The notes under the pieces were generated by a model. That model made no database searches. It was given only the letters and a program-made list of their open reading frames with translations, and was not told where the DNA came from. From positions 1,426,001 to 1,490,000 of the forward strand of contig JADJQZ010000001.1 of the NCBI GenBank assembly GCA_016712465.1: a stretch of DNA of 64,000 bases. The letters run 5' to 3'. The translations under genes were made by a program, and so were the position numbers. The DNA comes from Candidatus Obscuribacter sp. (lineage in GTDB: Bacteria > Cyanobacteriota > Vampirovibrionia > Obscuribacterales > Obscuribacteraceae). Shown piece by piece: positions 1 to 7,974 of the stretch; positions within the stretch are counted from its first letter, which is position 1, and the number at the start of each line of letters is the position of its first letter.

Positions 1-2
1 GG

Positions 3-356
3 GATGAAGCCAGGCAATTGCACCACAACTATATTGGCACTGAGCATCTTTTAGTGGGCTTAGCCCAGGAAGGTGGCGGATATTGTCCCCGAATCTTAAA
101 AGCGCAGGGAGTTGACCTGGCAGATCTGCAGCTTGCAGTTTGGGAGACTTTACTAGAATGGTATCTAGCTCAGGCAACCAGAGCTGAGTCCGGCGCACAT
201 GATTTTGGCTGTGCAGGAATTCTACTGTGCCGACTCGGTCGGCTTAGCGATGCCGATAGACATTTCGCCAGAGCCCTGCTGTTGCCTGGCGGTGAGTCAT
301 TCGAGTCGGAGGCATTGGCTTGCCGAGCCACGATAAACGAGAGGACTCAGACTTAG
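3..356 (+). CDS. Clp N-domain (R domain) protein, 5' end outside window
   Basis: The reading frame is already open at base 3, so the gene starts before the window. The first visible residues (DEARQ, then HNYIGTEHLLVGL) match the second half of a Clp_N repeat, the substrate/adaptor-binding domain of ClpA/ClpC ATPases. After about 45 residues the protein does not enter an AAA+ module. It runs into a short tail (CRLGRLSDADRHFARALLL) that resembles one TPR helix pair, and stops. It is therefore a stand-alone Clp-N protein rather than a ClpC chaperone. Such proteins are usually adaptors or regulators, but the role here is unknown. Family confidence is good; the missing N-terminus limits anything further. 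Confidence 0.75.
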   Translation, partial: DEARQLHHNYIGTEHLLVGLAQEGGGYCPRILKAQGVDLADLQLAVWETLLEWYLAQATRAESGAHDFGCAGILLCRLGRLSDADRHFARALLLPGGESFESEALACRATINERTQT

Positions 357-601
357 TTAGAAAGATTGGCCTATCGCTAGTGATTAACGCCAGTCTTATT
401 GAGCATCGGTTGTGGAAAGTCACATGGGAAAACGATTCGAGTGCCAAATCGGATCTGTTTTGCTGTCCTGACTCATTCGATGCGGCGCCATCGCTCAATA
501 CTTAAATGGTAAGCGAAAACGAGAGGTTAAAACGATTCACAAATAAAACCTCGAAGTGTTTCGGCGTCACTGATTCGTTCGGCATCTACATGTTTTCTCC
601 A

Positions 602-1396
602 TCACTCTGGAGTAAGCCGGAGTAGCTTTTCCGAAACATTCTCAAAAGCGACTGAAGGGTCGTATTCTAATCCCGTTCGAAGCAGAGCTGGGACGTCTGT
701 GAGAAATCGCTTGTCAGTAAGCTTATCTTCTAGATTTGCCTGCAATTCATTTCTGGCTATCTGCAAACCGCTGTGTTCCATGTATTTGCAGAAACAGTAA
801 ACGATTTCTTCTGGTGAGCATTCGCAATGTGTAAGCGCATACCAAAGATCAAACAAGTCTCGGCCCTTTCTTCGCTGATAGAGAGCACGAATCTTTGTGC
901 CAAGCAGTTCGTTCAACGCAAATGTTTTGACATGCACCCTGTTCGAAAACCAAGCAGAATTGACTTCAAACGGCAGGCTCCGGTAGCCGAGCACAGAGAA
1001 GTTTTCTCTTGTATTCACCTCCACTTTTAGGCGCATTTTTACGGCAGGATCTGCTTCTGAGTTGAAGCGATAAACCAGCTTAATGCTAGCGTCTGAAAGT
1101 TCACTTTTCGGTGAGCCGAGCCAAGGATCGAGTCGTTTTCTAATGATGTCAAAAATTGGACCGGCCTTCCCAGTGCCAACTTTGACTAAGTCAATGTCTT
1201 CCGAATACCGACTGCCTCCACCAAAGAAAAATTTGTTCAGGACCGTACCGCCACGCATCGCTAGGAGTTCATGCAGTCCAGCATCGGCGAATAATTCTGC
1301 CACTGCTCGCGATACTACTAAATCTTGTTCCACTTGTAGATCACTGCTCCACGGAGCCGCCTCGCGCCAAGCATCAATGAAAGACTGAGGGATCAT
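602..1396 (-). CDS. abiEii: AbiEii/AbiGii-family nucleotidyltransferase toxin
   Basis: 264 residues. The nucleotidyltransferase motif is clear: MRGGT near residues 47-51, then YSEDIDL near 64-70 with the two acidic metal ligands. The family motif K-x2-A-x-Y-x-R-R-x-GRDLFDLW follows near residue 180. AbiEii proteins are the toxin of type IV AbiE systems, which give abortive infection against phages and stabilise DNA; some family members modify tRNA or transfer nucleotides. The start codon overlaps the stop of the upstream antitoxin gene by ATGA (1393-1396), the normal arrangement for an AbiE operon. All catalytic motifs seen are intact, so the toxin is probably functional. Confidence 0.93.
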   Translation of the reverse strand: MIPQSFIDAWREAAPWSSDLQVEQDLVVSRAVAELFADAGLHELLAMRGGTVLNKFFFGGGSRYSEDIDLVKVGTGKAGPIFDIIRKRLDPWLGSPKSELSDASIKLVYRFNSEADPAVKMRLKVEVNTRENFSVLGYRSLPFEVNSAWFSNRVHVKTFALNELLGTKIRALYQRRKGRDLFDLWYALTHCECSPEEIVYCFCKYMEHSGLQIARNELQANLEDKLTDKRFLTDVPALLRTGLEYDPSVAFENVSEKLLRLTPE

Positions 1397-2175
1397 GCTT
1401 CCACCTCAATGTCGTCATTGACCTTTAATCTCCACCTCTCGTTGATTTGAGATTGTTCGGACGACCTTTCTGTGCGCAGGAGTACCAGTCGCGGACGCTG
1501 TTGCATTAGCCACTTTGATAACGGGTCGGATAATGCTCCACGCTCTATCTTGTCCAAAATGTACCCTAATCGTTGCACCACCGAGAGTTCAAATGACTCG
1601 GCGGCTTTAAGCAGCTCCCGCGGTTTCATCGTCTCACTAAGTTCGGCAATAACCACGGCCACCGAATCCAGTCCACCCAGTTCAAAGGAATACCGAACGA
1701 GATCCAGTGCCGTAGCTTCCGGCGTTGAAATCCGCATATATCCGGTTCGAACTTTATGGCTCGTCGTCGGCGTTCTCTCGATATATCGCTTGGCGAAAAA
1801 TCGAATTCGAACTCTGCCACACTCTACCGGACGACGCGCGCGATTGCTGATTACTTGCAACTCCTGCGGGCGGTGGTGAGCCGCGCCGAATAGCTCCGCT
1901 GCACTCAGCAAACCAATGTAGTAGGGTTCATTGATGAACTTCATCAGGTGGTCTATAAACCAGTTGGCCGGCAAACAACCTGCCGCCCGATATTCTGGCG
2001 GAACGATTACGTAAAAGCCTTTTCGCGGACTCGCTATGGTGCCGTGCTCGCGCAATCTACTTAAAGACCGTTCGACCGCCTTTGCAGTCTTTTCAGTTTC
2101 AGCTTCAAGCATTTGGTAGGAGAACCAATATTGTCCGCGTGCCTGTAAACCGTCAATATACTTGGAAATAGACAT
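1393..2175 (-). CDS. abiEi: AbiEi-family antitoxin / autorepressor
   Basis: Using the ATG at 2175 gives 260 residues. I chose this start over one five codons upstream because AGGTG sits five bases before it. The N-terminal 55 residues look like a winged helix (SRLREHGTIASPRKGFYVI is the wing). The remainder fits the AbiEi C-terminal domain (ISTPEATALDLVRY is typical). The protein neutralises the AbiEii toxin and, in studied systems, represses its own promoter through inverted repeats. The gene is translationally coupled to the toxin by the ATGA overlap. The upstream DNA holds a promoter and two G/C-run inverted repeats, annotated separately. Confidence 0.92.
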   Translation of the reverse strand: MSISKYIDGLQARGQYWFSYQMLEAETEKTAKAVERSLSRLREHGTIASPRKGFYVIVPPEYRAAGCLPANWFIDHLMKFINEPYYIGLLSAAELFGAAHHRPQELQVISNRARRPVECGRVRIRFFAKRYIERTPTTSHKVRTGYMRISTPEATALDLVRYSFELGGLDSVAVVIAELSETMKPRELLKAAESFELSVVQRLGYILDKIERGALSDPLSKWLMQQRPRLVLLRTERSSEQSQINERWRLKVNDDIEVEA

Positions 2176-2199
2176 TATTGCACCTGGCATTCTGGTTGC

Positions 2200-2268
2200 G
2201 TAGCCCCCCGGAAGAAGGGGGTTACTGCGATCGGTACCGTTGTGATTATACCCCTAATTCGGGGGGGT
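2200..2268. promoter_or_regulatory. Paired inverted repeats upstream of abiE (candidate AbiEi operators)
   Basis: Two inverted repeats share the layout C-run, 7 bases, G-run. On the minus strand one is CCCCC-TTCTTCC-GGGGG (about 2204-2221). The other is CCCC-CGAATTA-GGGG (about 2251-2265), lying between the -35 and -10 of the promoter. AbiEi antitoxins are known to bind paired inverted repeats at their own promoter, so these are the natural operator candidates. No binding data can be read from sequence. Confidence 0.5.
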
Positions 2269-2276
2269 AGCGCAAT
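2245..2276 (-). promoter_or_regulatory. Probable abiE promoter
   Basis: On the minus strand there is a perfect -10 hexamer TATAAT (2245-2250). About 19 bases upstream is a weak -35 (TTGCGC), ending near 2275. The start codon of abiEi lies about 70 bases downstream. The spacer between the two hexamers contains one of the two G/C inverted repeats, so a bound repressor would block RNA polymerase. The promoter is inferred from sequence only. Confidence 0.5.
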
Positions 2277-2647
2277 CGAGTTGTCTAGGGTCGCCGGGTG
2301 CCTTGAGAGGAAGGAGTTACCGGCACTGGAGATAACGGCGCAATCAACATAAACAACGAGTAAGACCGTAGCTTTGACCTTTTTTGGAAAGCCGCATTAT
2401 TTCGGGCCGCGATGAAAACTCAAGGCGATAGACAAAGAAGCCTGAGGGACCTTCCGAACCATGTAATCTGGAAGCCCAATTCCCCTCTCCGACTAGAAAG
2501 AGCCAATTGCGGCGACCTTTGACAGCTTTGGGAGTTTTGCTTAATGCTTGACAATCGTGAAGGTAGTAAAATTTAGCCTTCACCCCATTCCGCAGGTCTA
2601 AAGTGATGCGGAACCCGAGGGGTCAAAAAACTCTGGGAGTAAAGATA
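2277..2647. other. Intergenic region between abiE and the aminotransferase
   Basis: Divergent upstream region of the minus-strand abiE operon and the plus-strand aminotransferase. A minus-strand open frame (2344-2583, 79 codons) is present, but it has no domain signature and I do not support it as a gene. The ribosome binding site of the aminotransferase (GGGAG, about 2635-2639) is at the right end. No hairpin or repeat of note was seen. Confidence 0.4.
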
Positions 2648-4003
2648 ATGGTCCAAGATCTGGAAAAAGCCAAGGCCAAATCCAGGCAGGTGCTTGATTT
2701 TATAGCCAAGCCCCAGCTAAACGAAGACGAGCGCAAGACAGTCATAGGTGAATCAGTTCAGTACTGGGCTGATCACGTCAACGCCGGCTTCCTGCAATAT
2801 CGTAAATCAGTCAGTACCGACTATACCGCCGTCGAGTGGTCCGATGAAGGTTCTACTTTCCGTGACATTAACGGCAAAGAGTTCATCGATATGCTCGGCG
2901 GTTACGGCGTATACAACGTCGGCCACCGCCATCCGAAAGTGCTGAAGGCTGTTAAAGAACAGCTAGACAAGCAGGCAATCCACTCCCAGGAGTTGATTGA
3001 TCCCCTGCGTACCTACCTGGCTCACCTGGTTTCCTTGATTACACCGGGCGATTTGAAGTATTCCTTCTTCAGCAATTCCGGTACTGAATCGGTGGAAGGC
3101 TGCTTGAAGATGGCTATGCTAGCCACGGGGCGGCGCCACTTTATCGGCACCATCGGCGCTTTTCATGGCAAGAGTTTGGGCTCCCTGGGTGGTACCTCGA
3201 AAGCGGTCTTTCGCGAGCCGTTTTTACCGCTGCTCAACTGGTCGCACGTTCCTTTCGGCGATCTCGATGCCCTTGAGACCATCTTCAAGTGCTGTGATTT
3301 CTCCGGTGATCGCATCGCTGCTTTTGTGGTGGAGCCCCTGCAGGGCGAAGGCGGTATCAACGTAGCGCCTCCCGGCTATCTGGCCGGCGCTCGCGCTCTT
3401 TGCGATAAATATGGCGCCATGCTCGTGTTTGACGAAATTCAGTGCGGCATGGGTCGCACCGGCAAAATGTTCTACTGCGAGTACGACGGTGTAACTCCCG
3501 ATCTGATGGCGCTCGGCAAGGCTTTTGGTGGCGGTGTCATGCCCATCGGTGCCGTGGTTGGAACTGAGAAGACCTGGGCTAAGTATATTGAAAATCCTTT
3601 CTTGCACACCACCACTTTTGGTGGCAATCCCCTGAGCTGTGCGGCGGCCATCGCCACCATTTCAGTTCTCTTGGAAGAGGAATTGCCAAGGCAAGCCAAG
3701 GAAAAGGGCGACTATATGATTCCTCGCATGAACGAGCTGGTGAAGAAATATCCGGACGTCATGAAGGAAATCAGAGGGGTTGGTTTGATGCTGGGCATGG
3801 AATTCACCGGTAACGATACCGGCTATGCCGTGGCTAAGAATCTCTTCTCGCGCAATATTCTCATTTCAGGCACCTATATCAATTCCAAGTGTTTGCGAGT
3901 GGAGCCGCCGCTCACAATCAGCTACGAGCAAATTGACGTCTTCCTCAAGGCTCTGGAAGAGTCAGTAAAGGAAGTGTCCAAACTGGCTACCGCTGCTAAA
4001 TAA
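2648..4003 (+). CDS. patA: Class III aminotransferase, putrescine aminotransferase type
   Basis: 451 residues from the ATG at 2648, which has GGGAG eight bases upstream. An in-frame GTG at 2603 would add 15 residues and lacks a comparable site. The protein resembles E. coli PatA (YgjG) along its length: NVGHRHPKV, HSQELIDPLR, SFFSNSGTESVE, VVEPLQGEGG, LVFDEIQCGMGRTGK and the PLP lysine in ALGKAFGGG (about residue 291). PatA transfers the amino group of putrescine to 2-oxoglutarate, giving 4-aminobutanal and glutamate. Other omega-aminotransferases share this fold, so diamine specificity is likely but not certain. It stands alone, with no polyamine genes beside it in the window. Confidence 0.85.
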   Translation: MVQDLEKAKAKSRQVLDFIAKPQLNEDERKTVIGESVQYWADHVNAGFLQYRKSVSTDYTAVEWSDEGSTFRDINGKEFIDMLGGYGVYNVGHRHPKVLKAVKEQLDKQAIHSQELIDPLRTYLAHLVSLITPGDLKYSFFSNSGTESVEGCLKMAMLATGRRHFIGTIGAFHGKSLGSLGGTSKAVFREPFLPLLNWSHVPFGDLDALETIFKCCDFSGDRIAAFVVEPLQGEGGINVAPPGYLAGARALCDKYGAMLVFDEIQCGMGRTGKMFYCEYDGVTPDLMALGKAFGGGVMPIGAVVGTEKTWAKYIENPFLHTTTFGGNPLSCAAAIATISVLLEEELPRQAKEKGDYMIPRMNELVKKYPDVMKEIRGVGLMLGMEFTGNDTGYAVAKNLFSRNILISGTYINSKCLRVEPPLTISYEQIDVFLKALEESVKEVSKLATAAK

Positions 4004-4041
4004 AGGGCGGTATTCCGAACTCAGTAGTCAGTGCTCAGGGC

Positions 4042-5595
4042 TCAGGGCTGCCCGCCGCTATCGCGGCTGGGCGCTGCTTCGCTGCTTTCCATGCCGGATG
4101 TCTGGCTGGTGCGGCGCAGATGCTTGCGAGCTTCATAAGCTACAAATGGGTCTACGTCATTTTCCAGTTGTCTGGCCACATCCAGGGGGCAACTGGAATT
4201 TTCCGCCAGCCTCAGCCTTACTTCGCGGGCTTTGTCTCTGGAGAGCAGGAAGAAAGCTTCACTGGGGCTGCCTACGTTTTCGGCCACAGCCTTGCGTACC
4301 GATTCGTTTTCGTGGTGAGCTAATTCTAAAAGCCGTGACGGGGGAGTGGTGGGGCGGGCTGCGACCATGGTCAAAAAGGCGATAGTGTCATTGGCTGAGG
4401 CTGAAACTATGTTGCGTTCTTCGTTTTGTGGGCCGGTGCGATTGTAGACACCGGCAGGGTTGAATTTGAGATCTTTGACCGTATCTTTCTGCTGCTTGTA
4501 GGCTGATTTGGCTACGTCCGTATTGAGGGCATGCCACTCGCCGGATGCAGTACCCTTATCAAGGTCGGAAGCGGCATTGGTGGTACCGCTTTCGCCAGAA
4601 GGTACTGCATCAAGCGACGAGTAGGTGGTGGTGAGGTGATTACCGGTTGGTTTAAACTTGTGTGTGGCGAGTAGATTGGCGCCGGTGTTGTCCATTTCGC
4701 AGGTCTTGAGCTTTTTGACCAGCATGCTGCGGGCTTCTCCGGCAACAACTTTGTTTTTGTCGTTGGCCAGTTGTCTCAAGATGTCTGAACCGGCTTTGCG
4801 ATTATTAGCAACTTTGATTCGTACATCGGCATCATCGTCGCCGGCCAGCCTGCGCAGGGTTTCTTGCGGAGTGCTGGGATTGCCGGCAACGGCAGCGCGG
4901 ACTTCGGCGGAAAGTTGACCGGCCAACCAGTTGAGCGTGGTCGAGGCCGTATGCGGATTTTCCGCCACTTGCCTGAAAGAATCGCTGGTGGCCATGCAAA
5001 CTTCGCTGGTGGCCCTTTCTGTGAAGACCAGGCTTTCCTGGTCGATGTGGAAGTCGCTCACGAAGAGTGATTCGCCTGGCTCAGGTTCATCCATATCGTG
5101 GATGGTTTTATCGATACTCATGTCTCGTTGAAGGTCTTTCTGCTTCTCCTGGGAGACTCCGAAAGATTGCAGACCTTTATCCTGGCTGAGGGAAGGCAGG
5201 CTGGAGGGCGGCAGCGCAGTTATTTCACCGGCGCCCGGCCTGGCGAAGCGGGAGAAGGAGCGACTCATCCTTTCGCTTTCGTCCAGACTGTCCGGCTCCG
5301 AAGGTGAAAATCGTTCGGTTTCCTGGGGAACTGCATTTGCTACATATATAGGAGCGGCATTAGCCTGGGAGGCGTCATCGAGAGCGCCATGGGCTGCGGC
5401 AGGAGCCTGCACTTCCTCCGAGCTTTGACCTGCAACCGGCTCCTGTGTGCCGTTGCTTTCAAGCCGGTCGACTACCTTTCTAAGGAGTCGGGCCAGTTTG
5501 TTTTGAAAGGTTTCCATCCCCCGAGTAACCCCACTTACGCCCAAGTAAGAAAATAGAGAAATATAAATCGATGCTATCGCGCCACTCGTGGGCAT
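4042..5595 (-). CDS. HEAT-variant (leucine-rich-repeat-variant type) repeat protein
   Basis: 517 residues from the longest start. A second ATG at 5517 would remove 26 residues, and neither has a convincing ribosome site. Two blocks of short alpha repeats are visible, about residues 204-295 and 405-495. Their pattern is NP(x)TP(x)2 L(x)2LA(x)D(x)3VR(x)2VA, as in the bacterial HEAT-variant/LRV repeats. The rest is a low-complexity, probably disordered linker rich in Ser, Ala, Glu and Pro. These repeats usually bind protein partners. There is no signal peptide or membrane helix after the start region. The gene converges on the aminotransferase with a 38-base gap. Function is unknown. Confidence 0.7.
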   Translation of the reverse strand: MPTSGAIASIYISLFSYLGVSGVTRGMETFQNKLARLLRKVVDRLESNGTQEPVAGQSSEEVQAPAAAHGALDDASQANAAPIYVANAVPQETERFSPSEPDSLDESERMSRSFSRFARPGAGEITALPPSSLPSLSQDKGLQSFGVSQEKQKDLQRDMSIDKTIHDMDEPEPGESLFVSDFHIDQESLVFTERATSEVCMATSDSFRQVAENPHTASTTLNWLAGQLSAEVRAAVAGNPSTPQETLRRLAGDDDADVRIKVANNRKAGSDILRQLANDKNKVVAGEARSMLVKKLKTCEMDNTGANLLATHKFKPTGNHLTTTYSSLDAVPSGESGTTNAASDLDKGTASGEWHALNTDVAKSAYKQQKDTVKDLKFNPAGVYNRTGPQNEERNIVSASANDTIAFLTMVAARPTTPPSRLLELAHHENESVRKAVAENVGSPSEAFFLLSRDKAREVRLRLAENSSCPLDVARQLENDVDPFVAYEARKHLRRTSQTSGMESSEAAPSRDSGGQP

Positions 5596-5948
5596 GGGTA
5601 TAGATTTGGCCGTATTTCTATAGGGGGCAACCTATACAGTTGTCAGGTGCCTATTTTTGCCTGTATTTCACGTTTTTGGCGAGTTTATACGATTCCCGTA
5701 CAAAGTTATAGGATTGGGGAGCAGCGCCGGCATCCTGCAGGGGTAAGAATGCTAATGAGCCCCCTGTTTGGGACCGTTCACCAGGCAGTGGTCAATTTGA
5801 TGGAAGGCTCTTGATTCATTACCATCCTTCTAAAGAAGGTACGAAATTAGGAAATGGTATCAAGAAGCCTGGCGAAGCAGGACAGTGTAACTTCGCTTCA
5901 GGCAGGCCGACATTCACAAAGGCAGAGAGCACGAGAACCGAGGAAGCT
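5596..5948. other. Divergent intergenic region, no gene
   Basis: Separates the minus-strand HEAT-variant gene from the plus-strand TPR gene. The plus frame is open from 5811, but the only good ribosome site is at 5942-5946, so the upstream part is probably leader. The stretch at 5620-5720 is AT-rich with several TATA-like elements on both strands, fitting divergent promoters. I cannot place them with confidence. Confidence 0.35.
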
Positions 5949-6737
5949 ATGAAGTGTGAAACTATTCCGGAACTTGAGAGATTCTTGAACATTCAGGAGC
6001 AGGCGCTCGGATGCAACAGCCCTGAAGTAGCCAACACTATTACCAGGTTGGCGGAACTCTACTTTAGTAAGGGTTTGCTTGAAGATGCCGAAGCCCTTTA
6101 TCGCCGCGCTCTCAATATAAGGGAGCAAGCGCTTGGTCCTCACCGCGTAGAGATAGAAGATACTAAAAAGAATCTGGAGAAGGTACTTACCCGTAAACGT
6201 GCTCCCTCTCAGAGCCGCACGCCTCAGAGTATGACCGATTCTTCTACATCCCTGGATGCTGTGCCGGCCTCTATGGCTCTTGGTTGGCCCTCTGCTTTCG
6301 ATCAAGACAAAGAGAAGGAATTTGAAGTGGAACTGGCCTCTCTTCGGCACATGATGGGGCGCGAGCATCCGCAGGTGGCAGACTGCTTGACTCGTATGGC
6401 AGATCAATATTGCCGGAACAAGCGCTATCGGGAGATGGAACCCCTCTTGCAGGAAGCGCTGAAGATAAGAGAGCGGGCTCTTGGCCTTGAGCATCCGCTG
6501 GTGTCGAGCAGTTTGAAAAATTTGGCCCGTCTCTATTATTTCCAGACTCGTTATGAACTCTCCGAACCATTGTTTAAGAGGGCCCTGACCATTAGACAGA
6601 AGACCTACGGCAAAGAACACGAGCGTTATGCCGACATTGAAGAACAGTACGCCAAGCTTTTGCGCAAGACCGGTCGAGTGCTTTTGGCCCAGGAACTGGA
6701 TAATCATGTTCAACGAGTGAGAGGTAAGGCTCGCTAA
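5949..6737 (+). CDS. Tetratricopeptide repeat protein, kinesin-light-chain type repeats
   Basis: 262 residues. The ATG at 5949 is preceded by GAGGA at four bases spacing, so I prefer it to the frame opening at 5811. Two TPR blocks of about 42 residues per repeat are seen (residues about 10-75 and 135-245). They have the kinesin-light-chain signature ALxIRExALGxxHPxVxxxLxxLAxLY; examples are ALNIREQALG, ALKIRERALGLEHP and ALTIRQKTYGKEHE. A Ser/Pro-rich linker separates the blocks. No signal peptide. Such proteins act as protein-interaction scaffolds. The 3' end and the downstream hairpin recur as a damaged copy near 7.7-7.9 kb. Confidence 0.8.
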   Translation: MKCETIPELERFLNIQEQALGCNSPEVANTITRLAELYFSKGLLEDAEALYRRALNIREQALGPHRVEIEDTKKNLEKVLTRKRAPSQSRTPQSMTDSSTSLDAVPASMALGWPSAFDQDKEKEFEVELASLRHMMGREHPQVADCLTRMADQYCRNKRYREMEPLLQEALKIRERALGLEHPLVSSSLKNLARLYYFQTRYELSEPLFKRALTIRQKTYGKEHERYADIEEQYAKLLRKTGRVLLAQELDNHVQRVRGKAR

Positions 6738-6783
6738 TCAAGACAGAAATTTATACGGCTTTTCCTGCCCGTGCCTGACAACA

Positions 6784-6809
6784 ACGAGGATGCAGCAATG
6801 CATCCTCGT
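6784..6809 (+). terminator. Hairpin after the TPR gene (terminator-like)
   Basis: Perfect 11-base stem (ACGAGGATGCA, loop GCAA, TGCATCCTCGT), extended outward by weaker pairing between CCTGA and TCAGG. The following bases are T-rich but interrupted (TTGTCGTT), so it is only a moderate intrinsic terminator. The same hairpin recurs exactly at 7854-7879. Confidence 0.55.
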
Positions 6810-6935
6810 TTGTCGTTCAGGTTTCTTCCGTTTAGTTCTGTGTGTTGGTTGCCGGGCTCTTACACACTGCTTCTTGTGCATCATCTATAATGGCGTCCTC
6901 TTGAGCCATTTCCTTTTTCAGTGAAGTGAGAAACT

Positions 6936-7613
6936 TTGATATTTACCAGGCGCACAGTATTGACCTGTTCTGCAGTCGCTCTTTCTCTTGTCTGGATGCA
7001 AGGCGGTGCGGCTCAGGTTCCGCATTCGTCGCCTGCATTGCGCGCCGGCAAAAAGCTAGAGAGTGCGGCCGGGTCTCTGATTGTAGAGACACCGCTGCCA
7101 AAGCTGAAGAAGAAACAGCAACATGACCATTCTGATGAGGGGCGCCTGGAAGGTGGACCCTTGAAACCGGTTGATATTTTGTCCGTGAAAGATTTGACGG
7201 CGCAGCAACGCAAGGAATTGGCTCGACTACAAAAGGAAATGAAGTCGAGCCTGAGGCCATTGAGGCAGGCACTGCTTGAAAAAACGGGACGGCGCGGTAA
7301 GGATATGCAGGAGATTGATTCTACGCGCAGTACCAGGGGCGAGAAAATTGGCGGAGCGATTCTTGGCGGTCTGGTATCGGTGAACAGCGAGGGACAGGAG
7401 AAGACCGGCGGTGCGAAACCGGGCGCTGGCAAACCGGCACGGAATGAGGTTCAGACCCTTGAGCCGGGAGAGAAAGTGCAAAGTTCGGCACACCTGAAGC
7501 GGCAGCTTCATTCCGTCAAACATCGCTATCTCAGTCTGATGCTTAAGGTGCTCACCGATAAGCAACGACAAGAACTTGCCCGCGACACCGGTGCTGATCT
7601 CTCGGCCTTTTAG
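6936..7613 (+). CDS. Secreted LTxxQ-motif protein (Spy/CpxP-like)
   Basis: 225 residues from a TTG start with GTGAG seven to eight bases upstream. The N-terminus reads as a signal peptide: RR, then a hydrophobic run (VLTCSAVALSLVWM), with likely cleavage after GGAAQ. Two LTxxQ motifs, LTAQQRKEL (about residue 88) and LTDKQRQEL (about 206), lie in predicted helices. This is the hallmark of Spy/CpxP periplasmic chaperone-like proteins. A Gly/Lys-rich linker lies between the motifs. Overall length and linker differ from E. coli Spy, so the relation is by motif only. No envelope-stress regulator is adjacent. Confidence 0.6.
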   Translation: MIFTRRTVLTCSAVALSLVWMQGGAAQVPHSSPALRAGKKLESAAGSLIVETPLPKLKKKQQHDHSDEGRLEGGPLKPVDILSVKDLTAQQRKELARLQKEMKSSLRPLRQALLEKTGRRGKDMQEIDSTRSTRGEKIGGAILGGLVSVNSEGQEKTGGAKPGAGKPARNEVQTLEPGEKVQSSAHLKRQLHSVKHRYLSLMLKVLTDKQRQELARDTGADLSAF

Positions 7614-7677
7614 CAGATAAGTCAGGTTTGTCGGACCGGATGGTGGTCTTCGGCAGAGTTGCCGCTCTTGGAATGCG

Positions 7678-7734
7678 TTACATGAGCCGTCCAATTTTCA
7701 TGCAGGAGATCGGCGTCATTTGCGCTGAAGATCC
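7678..7734 (-). pseudogene. C-terminal remnant of a trypsin-like protease paralogue
   Basis: Read on the minus strand this segment gives GSSAQMTPISCMKIGRLM and then a stop. That aligns with the C-terminus of the intact protease at 9103-10062 (RSSAQITPISRAEIGRIL). In the best-matching stretch the DNA differences are almost all at third codon positions, so this was a diverged, selected paralogue before it was lost. Nothing upstream on the minus strand continues the protease: the DNA there belongs to a TPR-gene fragment. It is therefore a fragment only. Confidence 0.7.
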
Positions 7735-7895
7735 GTGAGCGGGCTCTTGGCCTTGAGCATCCGAAGGGGATAATCATGTTCAACGAGTGAGAGGTAAGGC
7801 TCGCTAATCAAGAAAGAAATTTATACGGCTTTTCCTGCCCGTGCCTGACAACAACGAGGATGCAGCAATGCATCCTCGTTTGTCGTTCAGGTTTC
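7722..7895 (+). repeat. Internally deleted copy of the TPR gene 3' end plus its hairpin
   Basis: Bases 7722-7763 encode LKIRERALGLEHP, matching 6456-6497 of the TPR gene with synonymous changes (ATC CGT for ATA AGA). About 200 bases are then missing. Bases 7768-7895 match 6698-6825 over 128 bases with a single mismatch that I could find, covering the last codons, the stop and the hairpin. The first 11 bases (GCGCTGAAGAT) are shared with the protease remnant on the other strand, so the two fragments overlap at the join. Confidence 0.8.
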
Positions 7896-7974
7896 GCAAG
7901 CTAAACTTTCGCCCGGACTTAGACACAAATTTAGCCTAGTCTTTCTAACTAATCTGGGTAGACCTTAAGTTTCA

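Noticed and set aside
2344..2583. 79-codon minus-strand frame between abiE and patA
   Set aside because: No motif or known family; it occupies an upstream region where regulatory DNA is expected.
5898..6713. 271-codon minus-strand open frame opposite the TPR gene
   Set aside because: It is a shadow of the TPR gene. The plus frame has clear TPR motifs and a ribosome site; the minus frame has none.
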